A DNA stretch of 64,000 bases, taken from positions 122,712,123 to 122,776,122 of the forward strand of contig NC_088202.1 in NCBI RefSeq assembly GCF_037126465.1. The letters are read 5' to 3'. This document shows positions 1-12,738 of this stretch, piece by piece; the first letter of the stretch is position 1; every line of letters begins with the position of its first letter. The position numbers were made by a program, and so were the translations under genes. The notes under the pieces were generated by a model. The model worked only from the letters and a program-made list of their open reading frames with translations, was not told where the DNA came from and searched no databases. Origin of the DNA: Ornithodoros turicata (lineage: Eukaryota > Arthropoda > Arachnida > Ixodida > Argasidae).

Positions 1-28
1 GCAGCGCACAGGACGGGACGGCATAATA

Positions 29-176
29 CCCAAAGAACACCGAATATCCCTCTGGATGTACGAATAATTCCCTAACGATTTTGTACGTCCGGTGGATATT
101 CTGAGGATATCCGTCGGACGTATGAATTCGTTCGGTCATTATTCGTACATTCAGAGGGTACTCTGTGCTGTTGGGG
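29..176. mobile_element. Fold-back MITE, TA-flanked
   Basis: An imperfect palindrome. The left arm (from CCCAAAGAACACCG, through TCTGGATGTACGAATAAT) pairs with the right arm read in reverse (CCCCAACAGCACAGAG, TCTGAATGTACGAATAAT). A TA dinucleotide lies just outside each end (27-28 and 177-178), as left by Tc1/mariner-type insertion. No coding capacity. Superfamily is inference from the TA and the terminal inverted repeats. Confidence 0.65.
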
Positions 177-178
177 TA

Positions 179-1342
179 AGGACGCGCACACGACGACAAA
201 AGCGCCACACAAGCTTCGCCACACGCAACATGCGATAAGAAGATATACAAGAGATAAGCTAGTTGATGAGGTAATGCGGACTGAAAAGGTCTTGTCTGTA
301 CAAAAGCGTCAAATGTCGCTGTTTCGAGGACACGCAGGGGAGTTAATCTACCGAGCGGTACGCCCACAAGGGATATCGCTCCACTGGGCTCTGCCGTAGT
401 AGAACTATATTTGGTTATTCAGATTAAGAGTCTCATTATGGAGTTCCTCCATAGAGCTCGTTTTGCAGAAGGACTATGGTAATGCGAGGCCTATATAGTG
501 AGGATGCCTCCCTCAGACGACTTAGAAAGGCAAGATCATTAGTAGGCGTAATTTGAGAAGAAGCGAACCTTTCGAAGTTCGAACTCGCAAAAGTTCGCGA
601 AATTCGAACGTTCGATGAAGTTTGACTTCGACTGCGCTTGCGCGCCGATCTCCTTACCGGAAGCATATGTTTTACGGCTCGAAAGGCAGCCTAGTACTAG
701 TGCTATGTTTGGATTATGACGTTCTATATTTTTCTCTGTGCTATATATTTATTACACTAGCAAAGTGGATCGGAAATCTGAAAATAATGTGAGCCGCCTG
801 CTGGTGCGACTGAGACGCCGCCGGACAGCAAATGTGTTTTCACATTTTGTTCTTGAGCGTCGCTTGTTTTGATAACATGCGATTTCAAACTATTCCGGAC
901 CAGACGCAGACATACAACTTAAGGGGTAGGTTTGATAGATGCGGGTACATTATAACAATTTGTATTACTTCCTGTGGTAGTGGTTAGAAGAACAGCAGTT
1001 TTCAATAAACTTTCCGTAGTTGCTAAAGAATACCTGCGTGGTGTCGTTTTTTGTCGGTCCCTCTCCGTGCTGGGCTTGTTCGCATCAAATTGTACTGGCT
1101 ATCGAAACCAATATTTCTCATGTTTGACAAACACACATTTCAATTAGAGCTTTACCAGTCACAGCATTTTCAACTTCTCATGAGAAAGGCCAGGTCTGCT
1201 AATCTGTGCGAAACTCGTCGAATCTGGCTTTAAATTCGAAATTTCGTCGAACCTCGCTAACCAACGGGGTTCGACTGCGAACCTAATGTTCGCGAAAAGT
1301 TCGCGACACCACGAGATGTAATGTGCGCATTTTGCTACGGAA
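179..1342. other. Intergenic/intronic, no gene seen
   Basis: No coding region is supported. Patches rich in TTCGAA/TTCGCGA words at about 546-625 and 1205-1310 look like eroded ends of hAT-type elements, but I could not pair them into inverted repeats with a target duplication. Confidence 0.5.
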
Positions 1343-2363
1343 CAGGGTGTCGAACCGAAACGTTTTTCATTCCGGTTCTATCATAAACGGTCCGGTAACG
1401 GTTCTGCTCCAGAGCAAAAAAATAACGATTCATACCGGTTTTAACCGGTTCCGCTTCTGGTGGGCATATTGATTCCGAGAAAAAAAAATCTATGTTGCAA
1501 AATGTAAACCCCCATATTCCGCATACATGATATTTTATATTAATAGGCAGCTGTGAAATTGGTAGGTCCTAGTTCCTGTAGGTGACTGTCTGTTCAAACA
1601 GGCTTTTTCCTTCCTTGAAGCGCACGATACAGACGGACTTGTTTGTCGTGATGTCATACGTAAAGTACTTTCTTGCTGGATTGGTGCGAACGCGTCTCAT
1701 CCGAATGTCTGTTGCTGCTTTCTAGGAAGCAAGCACCACCGGACGAGTACGACGCAAATGGAGGAACACCTTCACTCACAAATTCGCTCGACGGCTCCGC
1801 TTTCTTTTTTTCGTGTCCTGTCCACAAAAGGGGCGCCACTTCGCACGCGCTTGCCCTCGCGGTTACGTAAATGTAGTCAACCTCGCTGCTCTCAAACAAG
1901 GGACGCGTTGCGCGACATTACCGACAGAGAAGCCGTTACGCAGCCCCCTTGGGTCGCAGTTTAGTTGAGGAGAGTTCGGGCGGACGAAATTAAAACGAAC
2001 ACTACGGCACATTGGGAGAGAGTCACAACCGGTCACATGTACCTCTAAGTCTGTGCGCGACCGATAAAACGTTAAGGGGAGCCTAAGGGTCATAGTGTAC
2101 CGATATACATTCCACCGTAACCGTAACCCTCGTAAAGTGTCCATGACATGACTTCAGAACACACGACGTCAGTTTAATTCGCCGTTTCGTAGTCCAAACC
2201 GGCGAAGTTTTTTCTTGAACCGAAAACCGTTAAATAAATTTTTCGGTTTCCCTCCTGAGTGAAACATACGTATACGGTTTTCATTCCGTTCCGTTTCGCA
2301 CCAAAACAGCGTTTTTCTTTTTTCTCTTTTCGTTTCTGGTTTTCGGTTCGCTCCCACACCCTG
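1343..2363. mobile_element. Non-autonomous hAT-like element with 8-bp target duplication
   Basis: The left end reads CAGGGTGTCGAACCGAAA and the right end, reversed, reads CAGGGTGTGGGAGCGAACCG. Subterminal sequence on both sides is rich in ACCGGTT/CGGTT words. The flanks are CTACGGAA (1335-1342) and CTACGGAG (2364-2371), a 7/8 match of the 8-bp duplication typical of hAT transposition. No transposase ORF is present in the 1021 bp, so it would depend on a transposase in trans. Confidence 0.75.
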
Positions 2364-3517
2364 CTACGGAGCATGGAAAAACGGGAAGTGAAGCTCCCCA
2401 TTTAAAGGACAACGGAAACGAAATTTGTCCATTGCAAAAAAGGGACCGAACAAGGTGTAAATATTATGTAAAATTATGGTGCCACTAGTATTTTGTAAGT
2501 ACGCTGTACGGATGGGCATATTTTTGACGATTACGAGCGCGCTGGGCCGCCCACCCGACACGATCGCCCATGGAGCGCGCCAAGCATTGCGGGAAAATCT
2601 GAGGAGCGCGTGACGTCAAATATCTCTCGCGCTCCATGTGCGGCTGCCCGGTAAACGGCACAAACACGGCGAATTCTGAATAACGCCTGAAGATGTTCGA
2701 TACGGAGATCTCGTGAAAGTCTGAAGGCGATATATCCTATGAGAGATGGGTTCGTACATGCTTCTTCGTCTCCGTTCTTTCCCCGCGGCGGGAATTAGAC
2801 GTACGCCGAAACGCCAAATGAAAGTCAGGAACTCCAACAGGAGAGCCAACGTGCGTCACCTCCGTGGTCTGCTACGGCGGCGCGGCGACGCTCACCAGGG
2901 GCTCAGAGTGCTCCACGGCCGAATGTTATATCGCGATTGTGGCGGCATTTCAACTAATATACGCAAATCTAAGTCGAATTCCGGATTGTTTTGGTACACA
3001 TCGCAATATGAGGCAAATAGCTTTGCAGCCTATTTTCGCTTCCGTCGTCCTTTAAGCAAGCGGCGGCGCACGACCAGATGGAGTCAAAGTCGCAGAGGAT
3101 CAGAGCCGTATATATAGAGAGTTTAGCCATCTTTTGATCTTTTGCCGCATTACGGACGGAATCTGTTGTGACGTCAGAGTCGCTGTTGTACCGCAAAAAA
3201 AGCCTGAATCGAACCGAAATCCGCTTATAAGCCAGCAGGTATGCGCCATTTTGGTGCAGTTCACCGGCAGGTCGACATGTCGCGCTCAATGTACTCTACC
3301 AGAATCGCCGGCTTATGACCCCATGCGCCTGTGATAAGGGCGGGGGGGGGGGGAGTTTGTACCAAACTGAAAGGATTCAAAGACGAAGGGTTTTCGAAGG
3401 ACGCGATACGCACGTGCCTTCCCCCTTGCCTCGTGAACAACGCTTGGCATCAACATGGCGTCGGCCACCGGTTGACGACTGGACAACATTAGGGAGGTCG
3501 TTCAGCCGTGACGTCGC
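2364..3517. other. No gene seen
   Basis: No recognisable coding region or mobile element end. A short poly-G run lies at about 3342-3351. Open frames here are short, overlap on both strands and match no family I recognise. Confidence 0.5.
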
Positions 3518-4433
3518 ATGACGCGCTTAGAGTTATGGTCAAGCTCACTCTATATGGTATTCCTTAATGTGCCTGGTATTACCGTTAAGCGAGCTACGAA
3601 TCCTTCTGTGATCAAACAGTGCGTCTTAAGCATGATGGCAGAGTTCCATAGCGGTCATGTCCATGTCTACACGAATGGATCCTGTATATATGAGACTTCC
3701 CCTTCAGTCTTTGCGATTCCCGATACTAGCATTGAAAAGCGTTTCCGGTTATCCCACGTGTCGTCATTCGCTGCAGCAGAACTCTATGCAATTATAAAGG
3801 CTCTTCGGCAGATACAAAGATCTAAGCCTAATCGTTGGGCTCTCTACTGCGACAGCAAAGTCGCTCTATCTGGGCTTCGTGCACGTGACCCGTACTCACC
3901 GTGTGCTTCGGTGGTGTATGATGCCCGTTTTATCCATGACACTGTTGTCCAGGGTTGTCACGAGGCTTTAATCCAGCGGTTACCTGGTCACTGGAACACC
4001 TCGGGAAACGAAAAGGCGGACCCCCTCGCTACAGAGGCACATCGTATGTGAAGATCACAATCCAATCCTTTTCCAGCATCAGATGCTCTTCGATTACTGC
4101 ACAGCATTCCACATGACGTTTCCCGTCGACTACGGTTCGCTGCAGCGAGATCCGGACTTCCGATCCTGCTTCCGCAACCGTATCTCCCGTACGGCCGAGA
4201 TGCTCATTTATCGTCTTCGTACTGGTGTCCCATTTTGCCGACGTTTGCCTTACAGAATGGGACCGGTGAACTTTCCAACGTGTCTCGCGTGTGGTATAGT
4301 CGACGATATTCATCACATACTGCGGGAGTGTAGAAGGTATACGTCGGAAAGAGGATCGCTTCTGGCTGGTGTTTCGCGCATGGCAGACCACCTCGCATCT
4401 CTCGCTCATCCCTTAGGATCCAGCCTGGACTAA
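3518..4433 (+). pseudogene. I-like LINE fragment: RNase H and C-terminal zinc motif, degenerate
   Basis: A 5'-truncated remnant of an I-superfamily non-LTR retrotransposon ORF2. The first open stretch (3518-4051) reads as ribonuclease H: VYTNGS (catalytic Asp of the usual YTDGS replaced by Asn), AAELYAI with the Glu, YCDSKVAL with the Asp, and LPGHWNTSGNEKADPLA with His and Asp. A frame break follows, and 4083-4433 continues in another frame with the C-terminal region, including CLACGIVDDIHHILREC, a C-X2-C...H-X4-C zinc-binding motif. No reverse transcriptase is present upstream. The frame break and the Asp-to-Asn change show that it is dead. Similar fragments lie at 7.4, 38.9 and 60.8 kb. 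Confidence 0.8.
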
Positions 4434-4590
4434 GCAGTGAATTGTGAACAATGAAAATGAACTGCCCTTGCGCTGGTTCCGTACACAAACTGTGGGACAT
4501 CGAAAACTATTTTACTTCTATTTTTCTTCTATGTTCTTCTACTTTACAGCATCACCCGTAGAGGAGACTTTCCCGAGATCGCATCGGCGT

Positions 4591-4744
4591 CATTAGAGAG
4601 TTGTAGCAGACAGTTGATAACGTGACTTGCGTCGAACCCTATCAGCCGGAACCAATCAGTGGATAAGATTCTGAGTCACGCACAACTGCGATTGGTTCCG
4701 ATAGGAACGATAACCTTATCAACGGTATACTAAAACTCACTATT
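4591..4744. mobile_element. Short fold-back MITE
   Basis: The left arm starts TAGAGAGTTGTAGCAGACAG and runs to GGAACCAATCAG near 4659. The right arm, read in reverse, gives TAGTGAGTTTTAGTATACCG ... GGAACCAATCGCAG. Both outer arms contain GTTGATAA and the centre has paired ATTGGTTCC blocks. A related end (TTAGGGAGTTTTAG) occurs near 9990. Superfamily unknown. Confidence 0.55.
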
Positions 4745-5029
4745 GGCATTCGCATGTCCGCACGAAACTCTTATCGCATGTGCGCTCAGCGCTGGGAGAA
4801 AGGAGAGGAATCCCTCCAGTTTAGAACCGCTATCGATGGAAAGTGAGATTAAAACCAAAGTATACACGTCAGTTTTACAGCGTCAGCTGTATTCGCTCCG
4901 AGATCGAACGGTGTCGGCGCGCTGCGTAGAACGGAGAACTACCGAAGTGTGGACGCGTCGTCTGCTTTTACACGTTTATTCCGCATTCAGTGCAGTAGGT
5001 GGAGCGTTGGGGAACCGAACAGTATCGTA

Positions 5030-5244
5030 CACCTTGGGATAAAAGTTTACGGAACACCGGGGTGTCGCATTTCGCTGTTGGGACGACACCCTGGCAGCCA
5101 AAAGGAGCAGACACACATACTGAAAGATTAACAGAATAGCCAGTAACCCGTTTCTTGTTCGATCTCTTCCTCATATCTTACAGGGGGCCGCTCCGATGAA
5201 GAAATGTGCCAGTGCCGTGTTCCGTAAACTTTTGTCCCAAGCTG
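5030..5244. mobile_element. Tc1/mariner-type MITE with TA target duplication
   Basis: Inverted ends of about 28 bp with two mismatches: left CACCTTGGGATAAAAGTTTA continuing CGGAACAC, right (reversed) CAGCTTGGGACAAAAGTTTA continuing CGGAACAC. TA dinucleotides sit at 5028-5029 and 5245-5246. The 215-bp length without an ORF makes this a non-autonomous element. The GGGACAAAAGTTTACGGAAC-type terminus is familiar from Tc1-like transposons. Confidence 0.8.
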
Positions 5245-5246
5245 TA

Positions 5247-7382
5247 CCATCGCTGCACAAGTGATCTTCCGGTGAATATACACAATAATTACGGAAAAGA
5301 ACCATAAACTCCGAACGTCGGCCCGCGTGTTATCCACACTACAAAGGTGACAGTGTCACCCCCTAGGTCGATCTCGCAGCGAATAGAGCAGACTCTCCCG
5401 AGATCCCGTCGCCGGCGGCGGCGGCGGCGGCATGTGGGGGTACGGAGGAAAAAATCTGCACCGGTTTACAACTGCTATCGGTGGTATCACCGGATTTTTA
5501 GTACATAGCCGAAAGCGCACTCGATAAGAGCCCGAAAACGTGGTAACCCATTCACGCTCTTTAAAACCCTGTGTGCGGGGTTCCCGCCACCACTAGGATC
5601 GATCGCCCCAAGACTGTGAAAACATCCGAACAAGCGGCCGCCGGGCAGGCCAAGCGCCGAGAGAGAGATAGGGAGCGGGAACGCATTGCACGGCAGAAGT
5701 CAGAGGTTCACGCAAACCAGGCTGGTACTTTCTAGACATGGCGATCGACCCCGCCGCCAGCAGATCCCGCCGCCGTCGCCGTTTCGCTGGACCGTACACT
5801 GTGCAAGCACATTGGCGAACCCACAACTAGACATGGCTCATGCATAGACGATGTTCCAGAACAGCCCCTTCGTTCAGGTCGCCACTCACCTCGCCAACCA
5901 TTTCAGCGACCACCGATCAATACTCATCACGCTTAAATAAATTTGTCTTCATGCTTTCATCCGGCCTCATTTCATTATCATCATTTCATCCGGCCACACG
6001 CACAGCTGACGCTGAATTTCGCCTTACACGAGCCGTAACCGTCCTGTAATTTTTTTCGTTCTGGTCTCAAAATGTGCTGCGGTTACGTATCCCTGGAAAT
6101 GGAGCAGTTAGCGCCTTTAATGGCTTTTGAACGTTCCGGACTTTACTTTTTTCCCCGTATTCTATATCTATCTATCTACCTACTTACCTACCTCCCAGTA
6201 TCGGCGTGGTGAAATACTTAGGGCTTTTAGGATCCAAGCAAGCAAGCAAGAAATTGGAATAATTGAATAATGGCCGAACTGCCGAAGTCAGGAAGTTCGA
6301 AAAATACCCGAAGAATAGGACCGACACCGATCAGCACGGATGCTCGAATTCAGTTTGTCGAGAATGCGGATATGGCATTTCAAAGCAAATATTCATAAAC
6401 TTTACTTTTTGCGTGCTGAAACACATGATTTTTGTTTACCCTTGCGGAGGAAAATCGTGCCACACACTCCGCCGTTGAATCACAGACCATTTCGTCGCTA
6501 CCATTTCTGACGGTATCCAATTGTAAACGCGCAAGAGAACAAAACCGTAGTCTTCCATATGTCCTTATATGGATGCGAAACAACCCGTACCTTTTTTGAG
6601 AGGTTCAACAATTTCGCGTTGAATTTGATCGCTGCTCTCTCATATCGCGTGCTCTCTCATATCGCTATATCCATGCTTTATGTACCAGTTTTAGAGCCGG
6701 CTGATCGACATAGACCAGAGAAATTAGGAATTTTGTTCCGCTCCTTCCCAACTGCAGTGGAAAAACAGCAAAATAATGTAGCCTGACACTGCTTTAACAA
6801 TGGTGTGCTGTGCAGAAGTGACGTTTCGATACAAAGTATCAGAACACATTGTTCTGCTTCGTAGGAGTGTGTATCTATTCCGGGTGCAAGAAAGGAGTCT
6901 GAAAACACATAATCTGGCCAGATGAGTGACAGATTCTATTGCAAGAAACGTATATGGTTACGTCAAATGTCACCGCTCATGCAGAGAGTTATGAGATACT
7001 CCCGTGTGACCATTCGTATTATGTTTAATATTTATCGCTGAAAAACGTGGAATTTCGAATATTTTAGCGCGTACTTTTTTGTCGCGTCCCTCGTCCCTCC
7101 TGATGAGGCTCGGCAGACAGGATGTTTTTGTGTACAACCATGTGAATGAAAAATTTTATACTTTTTTACACACTTCTTACACTTTGTCGAGCTTTGAGAA
7201 AATGAAAAATTTTATTTCTTAATTCGACTGTACACGTTTTATTGCGTGTTCACATGATCTCTTTGGTGGACACACACACACATAAATGGGATGATGTTGT
7301 GGTGGGTCATTCTCCGCAGTTATGGCGGTACACTGCCCCATTGCGCTCGTGGAAAAGATGAGAAAGTGATGATGATGGAAAG
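5247..7382. other. No gene seen; simple repeats and a SINE scrap
   Basis: Apart from the CGG run, there are TATC/TACC tetranucleotides around 6165-6192, a CAAG run near 6236-6250, and a short match (CCTCCCAGTATCGGCGTGG, about 6190) to the antisense tRNA-like part of the SINE fragment at 8.2 kb. No protein-coding region is supported. Confidence 0.5.
5412..5431. repeat. CGG trinucleotide run
   Basis: About seven uninterrupted CGG/GGC units embedded in GC-rich sequence. No gene context explains it. Confidence 0.85.
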
Positions 7383-7390
7383 GTGTGCTA

Positions 7391-8038
7391 TTAGAGTTCG
7401 TTCATTAACCCAGTGCTGGAGAGGAACTCAGCAACAGCTCGTAGGCCTTGCATCAGACGCGTGGGGTCCGACCATGGCCCGAGAATTTTGACTAAGTCGA
7501 ACTGGCGTTGATCGACGCGTTGGAGAGCAGTTTCCATGAGGGCGCCCTCGCGATCGTACTGTTCGCAGACCAGGAGGACGTGATGGAGGTCACCGCGCAC
7601 ACCACACGTGGAACAGAGGCTGGACCCACCGACACAGAGGAGGTTTGAAAGCCGGTGTAAAAGCCACATTAAGTCTCATGCGGTGGAAGACTGTGGTAAA
7701 GGAACGCGGCATTCGGCAGGGGAAAGTAAGGGACAATGTGGGGTCAACGGAGTAAAGCAGAGGGTGGGTGGTGATGTCACGTTGCCATTGAGACTGCATC
7801 ATGGGGCCAGTGAGGCTTGAGACGAGGTAACGGCGATCCCTCCGACACAAGGGGACACGCCGGGTGTACTGGTGCGCGCCTGCGGCTGTTCAATCTGCGC
7901 CCTCGTTTCCGCTGATGCCCACATGACCCGGGATCCACTAGAAGACGATAGAGTAGCCCTGTGCGCTTGCTTTGTATACTTCTGGAATTTCAGTGACCAC
8001 AGGACTGAGGAAGCCGCAAAGTCCCATAGTTGCCACAC
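7391..8038 (-). pseudogene. I-like LINE fragment: ORF2 C-terminus, frame-broken
   Basis: Minus-strand remnant in three successive frames. 8038-7799 resembles the degraded linker after RNase H. 7850-7590 carries VDPTLSLTFPCRMPRSFTTV and HRMRLNVAFT, the conserved stretch before the zinc motif in this LINE family. 7669-7391 carries CSTCGVRGDLHHVLLVC (C-X2-C...H-X4-C) and ends ILGPWSDPTRLMQGLRAVAE, as in the better-preserved copies. Frameshifts separate the pieces and no reverse transcriptase precedes them, so this is a 5'-truncated dead copy. Confidence 0.75.
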
Positions 8039-8177
8039 ACTGCAGCGCTGTTTGGTGGAGGCGGTGCTGGAGGTGTGCTATTTTTTCTGAGCGCTTTGCA
8101 TGCCGGCATGTTGCCCAAGGGGGGGGGGGATCGTTCGCCGTGCCCCGACTTCACGAGAAACTGTACCGACATTTGCC

Positions 8178-8268
8178 ATCTGAGGGAAACCTAGGGAAAA
8201 CACCCAGACAGGAAAGCTGGCACCTGGGTTGGGACGCGGGTCACCTCCCAGTCTCGGCGTGGAGTGCC
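8178..8268 (-). mobile_element. tRNA-derived SINE fragment (antisense)
   Basis: The block GGGAAACCTAGGGAAAACAC followed by TTGGGACGCGGGTCACCTCCCAGTCTCGGCGTGG parallels the B-box region and following body of the SINE at 17.7-18.0 kb (AACCCAGAGAAACCTC ... ACCACCTCCCAGTCT). The B box is decayed and no A box is clear, so this is a truncated copy. Confidence 0.5.
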
Positions 8269-8289
8269 ATGATCTGTTTGATTAGTAAG

Positions 8290-11200
8290 TGAATGCACAC
8301 AGAAAGCGACGACGAGGAACGCGCACGAACCGAGGTGTCCTCACTGATCTCTATGTATAAGCGTATACAGGAGTAGCATGACATGTTCTCTGTAGCATAT
8401 TATGCACTGAAACTATATTTCCCCGCAGGGTAAAACACAAGTGTGCTCTCTTGAGCCTCAGAAGAGTCATCTAACAACTTGCATAAGTGCTGGCTTCGTG
8501 CAACAAAACACTTCTGAATTGTCAAATGAATGTACAGAATGAAGGCTAATTTATTCCTTGATAACGAATGACTCACTTGCAGAAAGTTAGGCCCTGCCTT
8601 TTTGCCCGTACGGTCGCTGCAGCCGTAATTGCAACAAGCTGGCATGATCGCTGCGGTGACTGTTTTGGGTACAGCAAAACGGCGGCCGGTGGCCGCGTGC
8701 TCTCGCGCTCTCTATCCGCGATCCAGCTATGGTGAGCTATAATCCAGCCTTTTACAATAGAGATCAGTGGGTGTGCTGCTGAGCGTGCAGAACATCTTTG
8801 TACATCCTACGTCTGGCTTCGAAAGGGGCACAATAAACTGGCTCTGCCGTATATTGCAGAGCTCTGGTATCCGAATTCCGGTCCTGCGGTGTTTAACGGA
8901 GTTGTTTCAATTACTTGATCATAGGCACAACAAAGGGTTTCTCTTCTCGACCAAGCACCGCTAGTTTCGTGTTCCATGCAGAGATAACTGCAGTTTCGCG
9001 TATGTACGTACTACCCCTCCGGAGGAAATTGTATCCTATCAAGGTAATGTTGGTCTCATCCAATAGCGGGAGGTAAGATGGCATTTCCACGTCTCTTTCG
9101 TTCGTGCAGAACGGCCAAATACAGCTGCAAGGCCATAATGAGTGACGACTTCTCATGATGCTCTGGGAGTGCTTTCGCACAAGTAGCGGACGGATACCCG
9201 TGCATTTGTGCTGCAAATTAATCTGCTTGAAAAGCTCTGTAGAAAAGACCACAGAAATAACTGCATTGAAGACGTTTGCAAAACTTCATTCTGCAACTCC
9301 TGCAACTGTCAATTCCTGCAAAACATTCATAGAAGAGAGCAGGGCTTTTTTTTATACTTTTCTTCTTTGCGCTACCTCCTCGCAAACTCCTGTAGTCTGC
9401 GCCGGAAACTCAGCTCGGACGATAGATGGCGCCAAGGGAACCGTGGGCGCAGCAGAGTTTATGGCAGACCGCCAAGGCGTAAGAGCTCCGTCTTGCTTCG
9501 TCTTGGCGTGGGCTTGCTGACATGAACAAACAGTCGTTCTCGTACTTCCCATGTTGGTGCATGGGGGCCGACTGCGTGAGGGCCTGCGGGCTTGAGCCCC
9601 GTCCATCGCGCGGAACTTTGCCGAGAAGGCCAGGCCCCACATCCGAGAAGTCACTCAATTAAGATGAAAATTTTGAAGTACATCCTAAGAATTGCGTGTT
9701 TCATGCGAGTGAACATGAAAATCGCGTCAAAAGTTGTCTCACAACGTCACAACACGCCGACACCCTGCTCGACCTGTGTGTGTGAAAAAGGGGGTTGTGC
9801 CCCGGCTCCTCCGCCAGATTGAAAACTATCTGCCTACGGATTGGTGACCGTTGTCTACGGGTTGCAGTAAGTCCGGTAGGCTAATAACCCATTTAATTGC
9901 AGTAATCCAGTCTCACGTGAATGCTTCACATAATTAAAATTAATGACTCAAAATACGCAGCGAGGAAGTTTAGTGTGCATCATTAGGGAGTTTTAGAGAA
10001 TCGTAAGCGAATGCGAATTCAGCGCGCGAATAGTAATACGGGCAACAAACGCTGAAATTTAACTTAAGGGGGTGCAACACCCTCCGCGTTTCGTCAATTC
10101 CGCTCAATAGATGGAGCACAGGACGATCTAATTGATTACATAGCGTTCACTGCGGAGGCTCCTGGTACTACGGCGGCAGACGGTTACATGTTACATTACG
10201 CGACTGCTTCACCATATCAGCGGAAAGGATTACAAGGCACTCTTTTCCTCTTGCTTTGTTCTTTTACCTTAGACCTCTAGCTTGCCTTTATCACCTTGTA
10301 AACAGTGTCCGCATGTTATCTGTTATTTGTGCGTGTGATAGCCAGACGGATCGACATTTCGTTCAACAGAACCTCGCGAACACACCAAATGTTTCCAACA
10401 CTCGTTGTGGAACCGCGGAGAAACAAGAAAAAGAGAAGAAGAAGAAAGAACAGTAGCTGATTGGCGCAGACCTTCTACATAATTTGAAACAGTTGCTGGC
10501 CTATTAAGAAAGCAATGAAGTGGTATGGCTTGCGGGTGCTCCAATGACTTCATATTTTCATGGCAAGCTCACATGTGCTTCTGTGTATTCGGAATCGTCG
10601 GGATCATTTCGTGAACAGCAAAATTACTGCACCATCGTCTGCCCCAGATTATCAGTGCACTGTTCTGTAAAATTATTGTGGACTGTTCTGCGATATCACG
10701 GTGCTTTGACACTGGCACATATAATACTGTATTTTCGGTTCAGTGTGATCAGTAAAGACGAGCCAAGTTTTGTAGTCGGCAGTGCAGTCTTACATGGCGT
10801 TCATTTTCAGTTTTGACGGCGTCTGATCACCTGAACAGTGATGGGTGTCTCAGTATAGTTGACAGTGCTGTTGTCGACTCATTTACGCCGACGCCACAAG
10901 TTCGACACTCATTTCTACACAAAGTCTGAAAAGAAGGGAATGAAGCTGTATATGACAGCGGCGGCAGTTATCTTCACGAGCACAGTGCCACCGGTACAGT
11001 GCTTGTGGTGGATTGTACAGCGTGCGGGGGTGTCGGGCAGGTTGCTGGTCACCATTGGTGGGCATCAAGGGTAGGCTGTAACAACCGGATGACCAGATGC
11101 TTTTGTAACGAGGTGGCATGCATCAACAGTTGTACACTGAAATTTCTAAGGCGACCTCAGTGCACAAATTGTAACCAATCAGACGCGGACGCTGACCATC

Positions 11201-12707
11201 GGCCATCGTGCTTGCAACAAGTCCCTCCGTTCCCTCACCTGAAGAAGGGCGATCTGGCGTACGCGAAGTTCTATGCCAAGTTCTAGGCCACGTTCTACAC
11301 CAATGTTTTAACTGTCAGCCAAACTGTTCGCTGCCAGATGTTTTAGTACACAGAATGCAGAACATCGAAATTGTAGAACTGTCACCTGTGGCACATTAGT
11401 GTTACCGTTCCCTGTAGGATTTTACCCCATGAAAAGAGAACTAAGCAGGCATGTGAACACTGTGTTGTTTCACTGAAACTCACGCATCCCTCATACAGCA
11501 AGTCCTAATCCACAAGAACAGTTCAAGACAACGTAACGTTTGAGTGTTGTCTATAAGTGGACGAGACTGCCGCACACAAATGGGATTGGGGAATAACCTG
11601 ACCAACTACAGCGTTGTGCAGGATGCGCATATTTCAGTTAAGCGGCATACCGACTCAGAAGAGCTAAAATATGTGTAGATAAAAAACGAACAGCTGATTA
11701 TGAGAATCGGAGACACCTGTGGCTGAACTGAGTTTGTTAGCACAAGGGTTATGAGGGCGAGAGATGAATACAAGAGATAAGCTTCCATAATGAACAGTAC
11801 CCAATGGACACCGGGAGCACCACGTACACACAAACATACATGAATTAAGCTTCCTGTGATAATGATAAGTCAGCTAGGGTACAGTGTCCCTCTGTGTGAC
11901 GCTGTCCACGCTGCACGGGAATGTGCTCATGTTCGTCATGACACCGCAGGTGGAGCAGAGGCTTCGGCCACTGCGTCCGATAACTTGGATTAGATTATGA
12001 AGGCCACATTGGGGTCAACTGCAAGCACAGGAATGCAGAGCTGTGTGACGGAAAGGGAATTGTAGTGCATATAACATGCACAACAGTATGAATATACACA
12101 GTCTGACGAAATGGTTGCACTACAAAGTCCTCTCCTGTGTGTTGTATTCCTTCTTGTAGCCAGGGTCCCTGATCGGCATACTGCGCGATATGCGTGGGTC
12201 AACAAGCTCTGGATGGAGCTAATCATTATAGAACCCCTCGAAGTATACCCAGCCCCAGTGGATAGCACATTGGATACAACTACTCTGTTCACGTCCGCTT
12301 GACAATCTGACAAACGACAATCTGACATACTATCTGGTTGGCCCCCAGTAGCTGTAACGGCCTTCGGCAAACTCATTTTGCATTGCATCGTAATTATGCT
12401 CCGCAATCAATTTCTGTTCTCTGACGTTATCTTTATGACAGCAAGTGTGCAGTTGAATGGGCTGTGGATTCTCAGAGCTTGAAATTAGTTGAACAAGTGC
12501 ATATTGTCCACAATGCTTCGCCCTTCGACAACACAGGGTCCGTTTCCGCACGTTCCTGCAGACACGTCTTGCGTATTGTCGCTTAGCTGTTAGCTCTCGA
12601 TGAAAGATTGATTGATTCGTGAGAGTCTGGTACTACTAAAATATTATCCAGATACCTTTTCTTGTAGAATTTCAGGGCTCGTTCTTTGCGTCTCTTCCGT
12701 TTTCCGC

Positions 12708-12738
<31 letters not shown>

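Noticed and set aside
7096..7130. A fourth hammerhead motif (CTGATGAGGC...)
   Set aside because: The CTGATGA word is present, but no GAAA block, stem II partner or stem I pairing follows.
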